Positions 57,208 to 64,000 of a stretch of DNA of 64,000 nt are shown one piece after another; position 1 is the first letter of the stretch, and every line of letters begins with the position of its first letter. The notes below the pieces were generated by a model. It was given only the letters and a program-made list of their open reading frames with translations. It was not told where the DNA came from and searched no databases. The position numbers and the translations under genes are program-made. The stretch is taken from positions 1 through 64,000 of the forward strand of contig NZ_AQPN01000090.1 of the NCBI RefSeq assembly GCF_000403135.1, in the 5' to 3' direction. Source of the DNA: Arcticibacter svalbardensis MN12-7. GTDB lineage: Bacteria > Bacteroidota > Bacteroidia > Sphingobacteriales > Sphingobacteriaceae.

Positions 57208-57251
57208 ATAATTAGATATATCTAACATACGTGTTAGATATATCTAATTAT
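57208..57251. promoter_or_regulatory. Double palindrome, putative operator of the TonB receptor gene
   Basis: Two 20-bp arms (57208-57227 and 57232-57251) are perfect reverse complements across the spacer TACG. Each arm also contains the complete 14-bp palindrome TTAGATATATCTAA. The structure lies 22 bp before the chosen receptor start. It is a likely site for a dimeric repressor pair; TTAG/CTAA ends are reminiscent of DtxR-family sites, but the regulator is unknown. Confidence 0.65.
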
Positions 57252-57345
57252 AGTACTTAAAACATAACATTCTGATAATCTTTAAACTAATAGGCCTAAT
57301 TAAAGGAGCATCCATCTCTTTTAGAACTTATTAAGCGGGTTTTAC

Positions 57346-57353
57346 TATCTTTG
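57346..57353 (+). promoter_or_regulatory. Bacteroidetes -7 promoter element of the S1 protein gene
   Basis: TATCTTTG matches TAnnTTTG exactly. It rules out translation from the open-frame start at 57351 and supports the ATG at 57405. Confidence 0.45.
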
Positions 57354-57404
57354 CATCCGCTAATGTTCATATACAATAGCGGAAGGATTAAAACCACAAT
57401 AGCA

Positions 57405-58241
57405 ATGATCGAAATCGGAAAGTTCAATTACCTTAGAATCGTACAAAAAACAGATGTTGGCGTTTTGTTAACCGATGGCGACACCGAGGTAATGATGCCT
57501 TATAATCATGCTCCCAATGTGGCTATTCCGGGTGACAACATCAATGTATTTACTTTCATGAATAAGGAAGGTAAACTACTGGCCACCAACCAAACACCTT
57601 ATGCTACTGTCGGTGAATTTGCTTTTCTGGAAGTAGTAGATGTTTCAGATGACGGCGCATACCTGGATCTTGGAATCGATAAAGATCTTTACGCCCCTAA
57701 ACGTGACCAAAAACGTCCAATGCAAAAGGGTGAAAGTTATGTTGTGTATGTCTACCTGGATGAAAGCAATGGCCGTATGTTAGCCTCTTCCCGTGTAGCT
57801 AACTATGTGGAAGAGAAGAACTTTGAATTTGAAGAATTGGATGAAGTAAGTTTGTTGATTTCAGAGGAAACTGATTTAGGCTTCAATGCCATCATCAACA
57901 ATCAATACATTGGCCTTTTATACCATAATGAAGTGTTTGATAATGTTCAACCGGGTGATGTTCGTAAAGGATGGATCAAAAAGATCCGTGTTGAAGGTAA
58001 GATAGACCTTACTTTACAGCCAACCGGCTATGGTCATATCCTTGACACTAAAGATGTGTTGCTTCAGGAACTAAAAAAGAATAACGGTCTGATTAATCTG
58101 GGTGATAAAAGCAGTCCTTTGGAAATTTACGAACGCTTTAAGATTAGCAAAAATGCATTCCGTAAAAGTGTCGGGGGTTTATATAAAGAAAGATTGGTAA
58201 CGGTTTCAGACTATGAGATCCGCCTGGTTGCTGAGGATTAA
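57405..58241 (+). CDS. S1-domain RNA-binding protein, CvfB/YitL family
   Basis: A 278-residue protein of the CvfB type: MIEIGKFNYLRIVQKTDVGVLLTDGDTEVMMP is the usual beginning, several S1-like OB folds follow (EFAFLEVVDVSDDGAYLDLGIDKDLYAP, QPGDVRKGWIKKIRVEGKIDLTL), and it ends with a winged helix (NNGLINLGDKSSPLEIYERFKISKNAFRKSVGGLYKERLV). The family binds RNA and affects virulence gene expression in Staphylococcus. The start fits the promoter position. Confidence 0.9.
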   Translation: MIEIGKFNYLRIVQKTDVGVLLTDGDTEVMMPYNHAPNVAIPGDNINVFTFMNKEGKLLATNQTPYATVGEFAFLEVVDVSDDGAYLDLGIDKDLYAPKRDQKRPMQKGESYVVYVYLDESNGRMLASSRVANYVEEKNFEFEELDEVSLLISEETDLGFNAIINNQYIGLLYHNEVFDNVQPGDVRKGWIKKIRVEGKIDLTLQPTGYGHILDTKDVLLQELKKNNGLINLGDKSSPLEIYERFKISKNAFRKSVGGLYKERLVTVSDYEIRLVAED

Positions 58242-58286
58242 AGATAATTCTATAGCGTTTCAGCTATTCGACTTCTAATACCACCT

Positions 58287-58316
58287 GTTCTTTATTTAGA
58301 TTGCGTGATAAAGAAC
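58287..58316. terminator. Hairpin between convergent S1 and LamG genes
   Basis: GTTCTTTAT pairs with ATAAAGAAC (9 bp) around a 12-nt loop. A second, smaller hairpin TCATCT-AGAA-AGATGA (58352-58367) follows. Neither has a long T-run, so terminator function is plausible but not certain. Confidence 0.4.
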
Positions 58317-58371
58317 GACAAAAACCAGAATGCTGTTTACATATCATACCTTCATCTAGAAAGATGACTCT

Positions 58372-59115
58372 TTAATCTTGATAGATTTCTTGTATTTCAG
58401 CATCAGTTAAAGCCCTGTTAAATACGGCTAAGAAGCCGATTTGACCCACAAAGTTATTTCCCATTTCACCTAAACGGTGTACAGCCCCTACTGTAAAGTC
58501 AGATCCCTCTAATCCACCATCAAAAATTCCTTCTTCATAGGGGTAAGGATTTGTTTCAGCTCTGCTATCCAGCTGACCATTCAAATAAGATCGGATAAGC
58601 TTACTATCATAAGTAAAACCAGCAAATGACCATTGATTGTAAATAACAGGATCATGACCAATAGCAGCATCCATACACCATTTTTGTCCTGGAGTTGGTC
58701 CACCCACCCCTGAAATATGTCCGCCTACCTGGTCAGAGCTATCATGCAAACGTAAATTCAGGAACAGACAGTATTGCCTAAATTTCTCAGTTTCATTCCA
58801 CATACCAGCTATAGCTTCACACTGTTTATAGCTTTTCGGTTGCCTTTTTATCCAGGATATGACAGTAATTTGAGCTTGCGGACCATGTACATTTAAGGCC
58901 GGACAATCCTCCCGTTTAATATAGAGGTATTGTCCCTCTTTCAGATCTACCGCATTCCTAATAGTCACATCGTCCTTAACGAATCCAATAGAACCATTCC
59001 CTTCAACAAGTACATAAGCATTTGGTCCTTTAGAACGTAAAGGTTCATTTCCTTCAAAATCCCAATAGCAAATTAACCCGGAAATGCCGTTAAGGCGCTG
59101 TTTATAATCAGGCAT
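58372..59115 (-). CDS. LamG/concanavalin-A-like lectin-fold protein
   Basis: A 247-residue single LamG-type domain: YWDFEGNEPLRSKGPNAYVLV at the start, TVISWIKRQPKSYKQCEAIAGMWN, NQWSFAGFTYDSKLIRSYLNGQ, and a closing IGFLAVFNRALTDAEIQEIYQD. Such folds bind sugars or proteins. There is no signal peptide, which is odd for a LamG protein, so it is either cytoplasmic or secreted by another route. Function is unknown. Confidence 0.78.
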   Translation of the reverse strand: MPDYKQRLNGISGLICYWDFEGNEPLRSKGPNAYVLVEGNGSIGFVKDDVTIRNAVDLKEGQYLYIKREDCPALNVHGPQAQITVISWIKRQPKSYKQCEAIAGMWNETEKFRQYCLFLNLRLHDSSDQVGGHISGVGGPTPGQKWCMDAAIGHDPVIYNQWSFAGFTYDSKLIRSYLNGQLDSRAETNPYPYEEGIFDGGLEGSDFTVGAVHRLGEMGNNFVGQIGFLAVFNRALTDAEIQEIYQD

Positions 59116-59186
59116 TATCGTTTCATTAAAATGGTGGTCTCTGTTCGTTAAGCATAACCAAGTTAGCTAAAAATTATCTAATTGAA

Positions 59187-59194
59187 CAAATATA
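59187..59194 (-). promoter_or_regulatory. Candidate -7 promoter element of the LamG gene
   Basis: Minus-strand TATATTTG is an exact TAnnTTTG match, giving a leader of about 65 nt before the LamG start. No clear -33 element. Confidence 0.35.
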
Positions 59195-59229
59195 AAAAAG
59201 AGGTAAAGGAATAGATTTAGGGACAAAAA

Positions 59230-59470
59230 TACTCCTTATAGCTAAGAATTCATTGAATGGCTCAAACGGAATTAAATCATAAGACACTGTCATACAACAA
59301 TAAACACAATGAAAGAATTACTCCTTTACTGAAAATTCGTTGATGGATTAAAACCGAATTAAACATAAAACTGAGCTATTGGAATAGGCTGAATGCCGGA
59401 ACTACTCCTTGAACTACAAGTACTATGATTAGCTAAAAAACAGACAGACATCGACTTACTGAAAAACAAC
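59230..59470. repeat. Degenerate tandem repeats in the LamG-LTA synthase gap
   Basis: This is most of a 355-bp non-coding gap (59116-59470). TACTCCTT recurs at 59230, 59319 and 59403, with 89- and 84-bp spacing. The first two units also share AATTC-TTGA-TGG and CGAATTAAA-CATAA stretches; the third is weak. No gene was recognised in it. Confidence 0.5.
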
Positions 59471-61333
59471 TCAATACTCAATAAACTCCTGATAAACCTC
59501 CTGCATACAGGCTTTCCCATCACGCAGCAACTTTTCATTTCCCACCTTAGAACCAGGGTTTCGTTTGTAAATAACAGATTTACCGACCGTTTCATAGGAT
59601 AGTGCCTGATCCGCGTTGATAACGCCCAATCCATAATCCCAATTAAAGAAACTAAAGTCAGGTGACTTTGGATGAAGAAGATCCTTGCTCCATACATAAG
59701 GATTGGAATCCATTCCCAACTGGTTTAGCAGTGTAGCAGCAATATCCGTTTGATTACCCACCTTATTGATCTTAACCCCTCTGAACTCTGGTTTAATTAC
59801 ATCCCCAAAAAACAAAAGAGGAATCCGGTAACGTTGCGGATCAGAAATCTCTAAATCACCTTTCGGAAGGTGATGGCCGTGATCTGCTACCATGATGAAC
59901 AATGTATTGGTATACCAGCTTTTCTTTTTAGCTTCCCGGATAAAAGCACCCAGACAAGAGTCCGCATAGTAAGCCGTGCTCCTGAATTTATTACCCGTAT
60001 CATCACCAGGAAAATGAGAACGCCCAGGAAGATCAAACGGCTCGTGATTAGTTAACGTCAAAAAAGTACTAAAAAACGGAGCTTGCTGATTAGTTAATTC
60101 AGCTAGCATCTTCGTGTAAACAGGTCCATCATAAGCGCCCCATTTGGAGCTCAGATCTAAGTTTGGAAAATCATTCCGATCAATTATTTTCTGGTAGTTA
60201 TGGCTCAGCAAATACGATTTCATGTTAAAGAACCGGCTTTCACCACCATAATAAAAAGAAGTCGAATATCCATTTTGTGCAAAGCTTGCTGGTAAAGCCG
60301 GCAATTTAACCTGTTTGCTATTTTCCTTCATGATACTCCGTTTCCCTTGTGCAGGAAAAGCACTCAGAACCGACACCACACCTTTATCCGTACGGCTCCC
60401 TGAAGAATACACCTCATTAAAGAACAAGCCACCAGCAATCAGTTTCTCCATCTCAGGATCAATTCCCTTCTCTCCTCCCAAACTCTCTACCACATTTCCA
60501 GTAAAACTTTCCATGATGATAACAACTATGTTAGGATTTGTAACTCGTAAAACTTGCGTATTATTCCCTTCAGGTTTATTGTAAAGCGTTTTTACGATAG
60601 CCTTAGCTTCCTCAGGTTTAAAAAAACTATATACATTCTTACTGCTGTACCTTGCATTCATAAAATCATGAATGAGGCTCCACTCTGTATTCACAGAAGC
60701 ATAATTCAACAGCGGGTTCAAAGAAAAGTAAGCCATACTCTCATTCATTGGTGCTAGTTGCCATCCCCCACGGATAGCTAAAAAATTAAGCCCCATAATA
60801 AACAGCCCTACACTTATTTTAAGAAATATATTCCCTTGTTTTTCAACCCCCGGCTTTACCAACAGACGAAAAAGAAGCACTCCTCCAGCAATCAGTAATA
60901 CCAATATTAATAGCGTTAAAAACACAGGAGATGACACGCTGCTGGCAATGGCTTCAGTTGGGGAACTAAATGCAAACTCGAATGCACGGTAATTAATTTT
61001 TGTTCCCCATTCCCGGTATATATTGAAATTGACAACGGTTATAATAGAGAATAATATAATCAGGAAATACGAATAGATCTTTAAGATCCGAAAAGGCAAA
61101 CGGAATCCCCGAATAACCCAGATCTGTACAAACAGTAGCAAGGGAATTACACAGATATAGCCAACCATCGATGCATCCATCCATAAACCATATACAAATA
61201 CCTGTACTATTTCTATAAAAGAGGTAGATTTTAACTTATCTGCATTATATAGAACAAACACGAGTCTTTCAAGAAAGAAAAACAAGATCCAGAAAGTAAA
61301 ATAACGTACTAAAAGAGTAAGGTTCCGAAACAT
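59471..61333 (-). CDS. LTA synthase family sulfatase/phosphoglycerol transferase
   Basis: A 620-residue membrane enzyme: about five N-terminal helices (up to about 210) and an extracytoplasmic sulfatase-fold domain with NIVVIIMESFTGNVVESLGG (metal and nucleophile region), SSGSRTDKGVVSVLSAFPAQ (Thr nucleophile region), SFYYGGESRFFNMKSY and MVADHGHHLP. Relatives transfer phosphoglycerol or phosphoethanolamine to envelope glycans. Bacteroidetes have no lipoteichoic acid, so an LPS or lipid modification is more likely. It is probably transcribed alone. Confidence 0.87.
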   Translation of the reverse strand: MFRNLTLLVRYFTFWILFFFLERLVFVLYNADKLKSTSFIEIVQVFVYGLWMDASMVGYICVIPLLLFVQIWVIRGFRLPFRILKIYSYFLIILFSIITVVNFNIYREWGTKINYRAFEFAFSSPTEAIASSVSSPVFLTLLILVLLIAGGVLLFRLLVKPGVEKQGNIFLKISVGLFIMGLNFLAIRGGWQLAPMNESMAYFSLNPLLNYASVNTEWSLIHDFMNARYSSKNVYSFFKPEEAKAIVKTLYNKPEGNNTQVLRVTNPNIVVIIMESFTGNVVESLGGEKGIDPEMEKLIAGGLFFNEVYSSGSRTDKGVVSVLSAFPAQGKRSIMKENSKQVKLPALPASFAQNGYSTSFYYGGESRFFNMKSYLLSHNYQKIIDRNDFPNLDLSSKWGAYDGPVYTKMLAELTNQQAPFFSTFLTLTNHEPFDLPGRSHFPGDDTGNKFRSTAYYADSCLGAFIREAKKKSWYTNTLFIMVADHGHHLPKGDLEISDPQRYRIPLLFFGDVIKPEFRGVKINKVGNQTDIAATLLNQLGMDSNPYVWSKDLLHPKSPDFSFFNWDYGLGVINADQALSYETVGKSVIYKRNPGSKVGNEKLLRDGKACMQEVYQEFIEY

Positions 61334-61419
61334 ATTATTTGATAGAAAACCGGAAAAATCCTGAATAAATTTAAGAGGATACGGGGTACAAATATAGGTT
61401 AACTTAGTAATTTATTAAC

Positions 61420-62028
61420 TTAAAAATCAACCCGTACCCCAAAGCCCAATTTAAAAATATCAGTAATAGATAACGACCCTACATTCTGATAATAACTGAT
61501 CAGATACAGTTCATTGGTGTTAAATTCAGAATATACACGTAACGCTTTGACCCCTAAGGAGGGCAGTATTTTCTTTGCATCCAGTTTTAGTTCTGTACCA
61601 ATAGAAATATGTGGACGCACTGCTGTGGACCACCAGTAATATCCTTTTTCATAAGTATCCTTGTCCCATTGCGTATCGAATTGAGGTCCAAAATGATAGC
61701 TAATAAAGGCCCCCGGATTGACGGGATAAAGTTTAGCCCATTTGTTTACCTTGATTTCTATAGGACGATAGGCAAATTTTGCAGCAAGGATATGTAAAAC
61801 TCCTCCTTTATTTTTAGGAATGTAGCCATAATTAAAATCAAGACTTCCTCTATCATTTTTAAACAACTCATACCCTGCCCCCACGCTTACAAAACCAATA
61901 CTACCAGCATATTGACTAACCACAGATTTAGGTATCAGGAATTTAGGGAACTGCGCAGATGACCTTGTTGCCAGCATTAAACTAGCAGCAACCATCAGGA
62001 AACTCAATATATACTTAGTATTCAACAT
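61420..62028 (-). CDS. Putative outer-membrane beta-barrel protein
   Basis: A 202-residue protein with a signal peptide (YILSFLMVAASLMLATRSSAQ) and beta-strand-rich sequence ending in a phenylalanine-terminal strand (LGFGVRVDF), as in outer-membrane barrels. No family name is recognised. The start MLNTKYIL (62028) is chosen since the signal peptide follows directly; this still overlaps the metallophosphoesterase gene by 14 bp, so the two are coupled. Confidence 0.65.
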   Translation of the reverse strand: MLNTKYILSFLMVAASLMLATRSSAQFPKFLIPKSVVSQYAGSIGFVSVGAGYELFKNDRGSLDFNYGYIPKNKGGVLHILAAKFAYRPIEIKVNKWAKLYPVNPGAFISYHFGPQFDTQWDKDTYEKGYYWWSTAVRPHISIGTELKLDAKKILPSLGVKALRVYSEFNTNELYLISYYQNVGSLSITDIFKLGFGVRVDF

Positions 62029-62818
62029 TTTTATAGGTAAGTTTTCCCTTAACAATTTCGACTAAAACAAACTCTCGGTTCTCAATAGCATTCGTTACGA
62101 TATAGGGTATATTCTGATCATGGAAATAAGACACCCCAGCAGTATGCGTATGAGCAAAAAGCGCCGCAAGCGTATTGGGTGATCCATTCACTACGTTGAT
62201 ATAATTTTCAACAAGAGCGGGGTCAAAATCCCCTGGATATGGAGGTACATGCGCTACAGCTATATATGCATTTACCCCTTCTTCGGGTGCCATTTCTTGC
62301 TTGAGCCAATTCAAATCTGGAACATATCCGTTGAAAGAAGCCTCCCTGCTATTGGTATTATGGCACACAAATTTGACACCCTGATAAATAAAGCTGTAGT
62401 TCAGATTACCATACATTCGTTGAAAAACATCTTCCCCATTTGCAACCAGGTCATGATTGCCAATCACACCTAAATAAGGCATCTTCAGTTTAGAAAAAAT
62501 AGCATTCACCCATTCCATTTCCTGTAAAAGCCCGAAATCAGATATATCGCCATCCAGAATTACAAAGTCAACCCCAGGAATCTTGTTTATCGTTTCCACC
62601 AACTTTTCAGAATAGATATATTCACGCTGACTGTCGCCTGTAAGTACAAACCGCAAGGTATCGTCACCCGGAGTTTCCGCTAACCATTTCAGGTTTTTTT
62701 TATTAATATCTTTAGGACTTTCAGCATCAAAAGCTTGATTTGGACTGTATTCGATACTATCACAGCTTTGTAAAAGCCATGCTGAAAATATAAGATATAG
62801 AAATATCCTGCTATACAT
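62015..62818 (-). CDS. Metallophosphoesterase lipoprotein
   Basis: A 267-residue calcineurin-like phosphoesterase exported as a lipoprotein (lipobox LLQSC, Cys19). Metal-binding motifs in order: LTGDSQ, ILDGDISD, GVIGNHD, AVAHVPPYP and FAHTHT. The substrate is unknown (nucleotide, lipid or phosphate diester). It overlaps the following outer-membrane protein gene, suggesting a shared envelope task. Confidence 0.85.
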   Translation of the reverse strand: MYSRIFLYLIFSAWLLQSCDSIEYSPNQAFDAESPKDINKKNLKWLAETPGDDTLRFVLTGDSQREYIYSEKLVETINKIPGVDFVILDGDISDFGLLQEMEWVNAIFSKLKMPYLGVIGNHDLVANGEDVFQRMYGNLNYSFIYQGVKFVCHNTNSREASFNGYVPDLNWLKQEMAPEEGVNAYIAVAHVPPYPGDFDPALVENYINVVNGSPNTLAALFAHTHTAGVSYFHDQNIPYIVTNAIENREFVLVEIVKGKLTYKNVEY

Positions 62819-62913
62819 AAGGACAAAAATGCGATTTAAAACTGACTATTAAATCCATTTAGTCAAATTAACAGTTTTTATTACATATCTCTTACACGAG
62901 ATGTAAACTCATA

Positions 62914-64000
62914 CTATACAGGAGGAAAAAATTTATCAACAAAATTAACCAGATAAAGTTCTTGAACAGAACGAGTAACAGCTGTATACATCCATCTTAA
63001 AAACTCTGTATTCATCATTTCATCAGTCAGGTAGCCCTGATCAACAAAAACAGCATCCCATTGGCCGCCTTGTGCTTTATGACAAGTTACAGCATAAGCA
63101 AATTTCACATGAAGTGCATTGTAATAAGGATTCTTCTTCAATTCTTCCATCCTTTTATTTTTATCACGGATATCCGCATAGTCCTTCATCACCTCTTCAA
63201 AGAAACGTTTACCGTCCTCTCTGGATAACCCAGGACCATCTGCATAAATAGTATCCAGTAGGATCTTACAGTTAAGAGGTTCTTCATCCGGATAATCAAT
63301 AAAATCCAGCACCACATCAGCAAAGCGGAAACCATACAATTCCTGAATATTACGCACCTTCCGAACCTTTGCAATATCGCCGTTCGCAATAAAAGCATTG
63401 CTGGATTCCTCCTTTTCCAGCCAGAAATAGTTATTACGCACCACCATTAAATAATCGCCACCAGAGAGTTCTTCCTCACGTCCCAGGATCCTATTCCTGA
63501 TCTGCTGATTATAATTATTAGCATTTTTATTCGACCGGCAAATAACCAGCGTATTGTCCATACCAAACTTACTATAGGCGTAATGCAGACCTTCAGAAAG
63601 CTTCTCACCAGACATACGAAAAACATCGGGGTAACCGGATACTTTAATTTTAGGAAACTCCGCTTTCCCTTGCCGCACTAACTCCCGAAGGTTAGTCGCA
63701 TTATATAGAATCCCCGATTGTTTCTCCTGTCGCACCACATCCGTCATCTCATAATAATGAACCTGAAGTCGAAATAACTCATTCAGCAAAGCAGGATTAA
63801 GAGCAGGACTAGAATCAGATCCCACAGGAGGAAGCTGAGCCGTATCCCCCACCAGCATGAGCTTACAGTTTTTCCCCTGATATACATAGGTGATCAGATC
63901 TTCCAGTAGGCCATTTCTATTAAATCCCCCATCCTCATTCGAAATCATTGACGACTCATCCACTATAAAAACAGTCTCTTCAGCCATATTCTGCGCCAGT
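62914..64000 (-). CDS. RecD/UvrD-like superfamily 1 helicase, C-terminal part
   Basis: The gene runs off the window; 362 codons are visible and the reading frame continues across the edge, so the methionine at 63987 is not the start. Visible motifs: Walker B VFIVDESSMIS, motif III LMLVGDTAQLPPVGSDSSP, and the C-terminal UvrD_C_2-like FAYAVTCHKAQGGQWDAVFVD with RWMYTAVTRSVQELYLV. It would be a DNA helicase of the RecD2/Dda type. The Walker A motif must lie outside. Confidence 0.85.
   Translation of the reverse strand, partial: LAQNMAEETVFIVDESSMISNEDGGFNRNGLLEDLITYVYQGKNCKLMLVGDTAQLPPVGSDSSPALNPALLNELFRLQVHYYEMTDVVRQEKQSGILYNATNLRELVRQGKAEFPKIKVSGYPDVFRMSGEKLSEGLHYAYSKFGMDNTLVICRSNKNANNYNQQIRNRILGREEELSGGDYLMVVRNNYFWLEKEESSNAFIANGDIAKVRKVRNIQELYGFRFADVVLDFIDYPDEEPLNCKILLDTIYADGPGLSREDGKRFFEEVMKDYADIRDKNKRMEELKKNPYYNALHVKFAYAVTCHKAQGGQWDAVFVDQGYLTDEMMNTEFLRWMYTAVTRSVQELYLVNFVDKFFPPV

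Noticed and set aside
62880-62905. TTACATATCTC/GAGATGTAA hairpin as a helicase terminator
   Set aside because: The stem is bulged and no T-run follows on the minus strand.

Overview
The window reads as a chromosomal segment of a Bacteroidota bacterium, most likely a Sphingobacteriaceae relative (Pedobacter/Mucilaginibacter type). This is inferred from the AT-rich DNA, Bacteroidetes-type -7 motifs (TAnnTTTG) before several genes, a TonB receptor with an N-terminal carboxypeptidase-regulatory-like domain, an RteC-family protein, and many typical Bacteroidetes protein families. No rRNA, tRNA, CRISPR array, transposase or phage gene was seen.

Region 1 (about 81-12943, all minus strand) is an exopolysaccharide locus. 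In order of transcription it holds a Wza-like export lipoprotein, a Wzc-like co-polymerase/tyrosine kinase, GT2, GT4 and GT2 glycosyltransferases, a PssD/PssE-type split glycosyltransferase, a Wzy-like polymerase, an ABC flippase-like exporter, UDP-glucose dehydrogenase and a GH10 xylanase-like lipoprotein. Region 2 (13.2-23.2 kb) is mixed: an OmpA-like protein, an MFS exporter, an SRPBCC protein, an acyl-CoA dehydrogenase, a glycerophosphodiesterase with a coupled hydrolase, and a GT4 / flippase-like / GT4 trio.

Region 3 (23.25-46.2 kb, possibly to 50.7 kb) is the core of the window: a molybdenum nitrogenase island. Eleven closely spaced genes run nifH-nifI1-nifI2-nifD-nifK-nifE-nifN-nifB-[2Fe-2S ferredoxin]-nifV-[HEPN protein], behind a consensus-perfect sigma-54 promoter. 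Next comes a coupled nifA-nifJ-siroheme reductase(HEPN fusion) operon, then mop-modE-[outer-membrane barrel]-modA-modB-modC for molybdate supply. Divergent from nifH are a 2[4Fe-4S] ferredoxin, a Dps-like ferritin and an RteC-like protein. These are followed on the minus strand by a cNMP-domain histidine kinase and a response regulator fused to redox folds that have lost their catalytic cysteines. NifI1/NifI2 between nifH and nifD, an insertion in NifD, and a NifK without the N-terminal extension point to a Group III (clostridial/anaerobe-type) nitrogenase. An identical 12-bp palindromic core (TACATTTATGTA) lies upstream of both nifH and mop and is a candidate shared activator site.

Region 4 (51-64 kb) is mixed housekeeping and envelope content: patatin lipase, heme oxygenase, YbaK-type deacylase, GNAT, a DNA-glycosylase-like protein, a TonB receptor behind a striking double palindrome, a CvfB-like S1 protein, a LamG protein, an LTA-synthase-like sulfatase, an outer-membrane protein, a metallophosphoesterase, and a helicase cut by the window end.

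The nitrogen-fixation parts fit together. ModABC with Mop/ModE would supply and sense Mo. NifB, NifEN and NifV build FeMo-co. NifJ with the ferredoxins delivers electrons to NifH and then NifDK. NifI1/I2 adjust activity post-translationally and NifA with sigma-54 drives transcription. No nifU, nifS, nifQ or separate nifX is present in the window.
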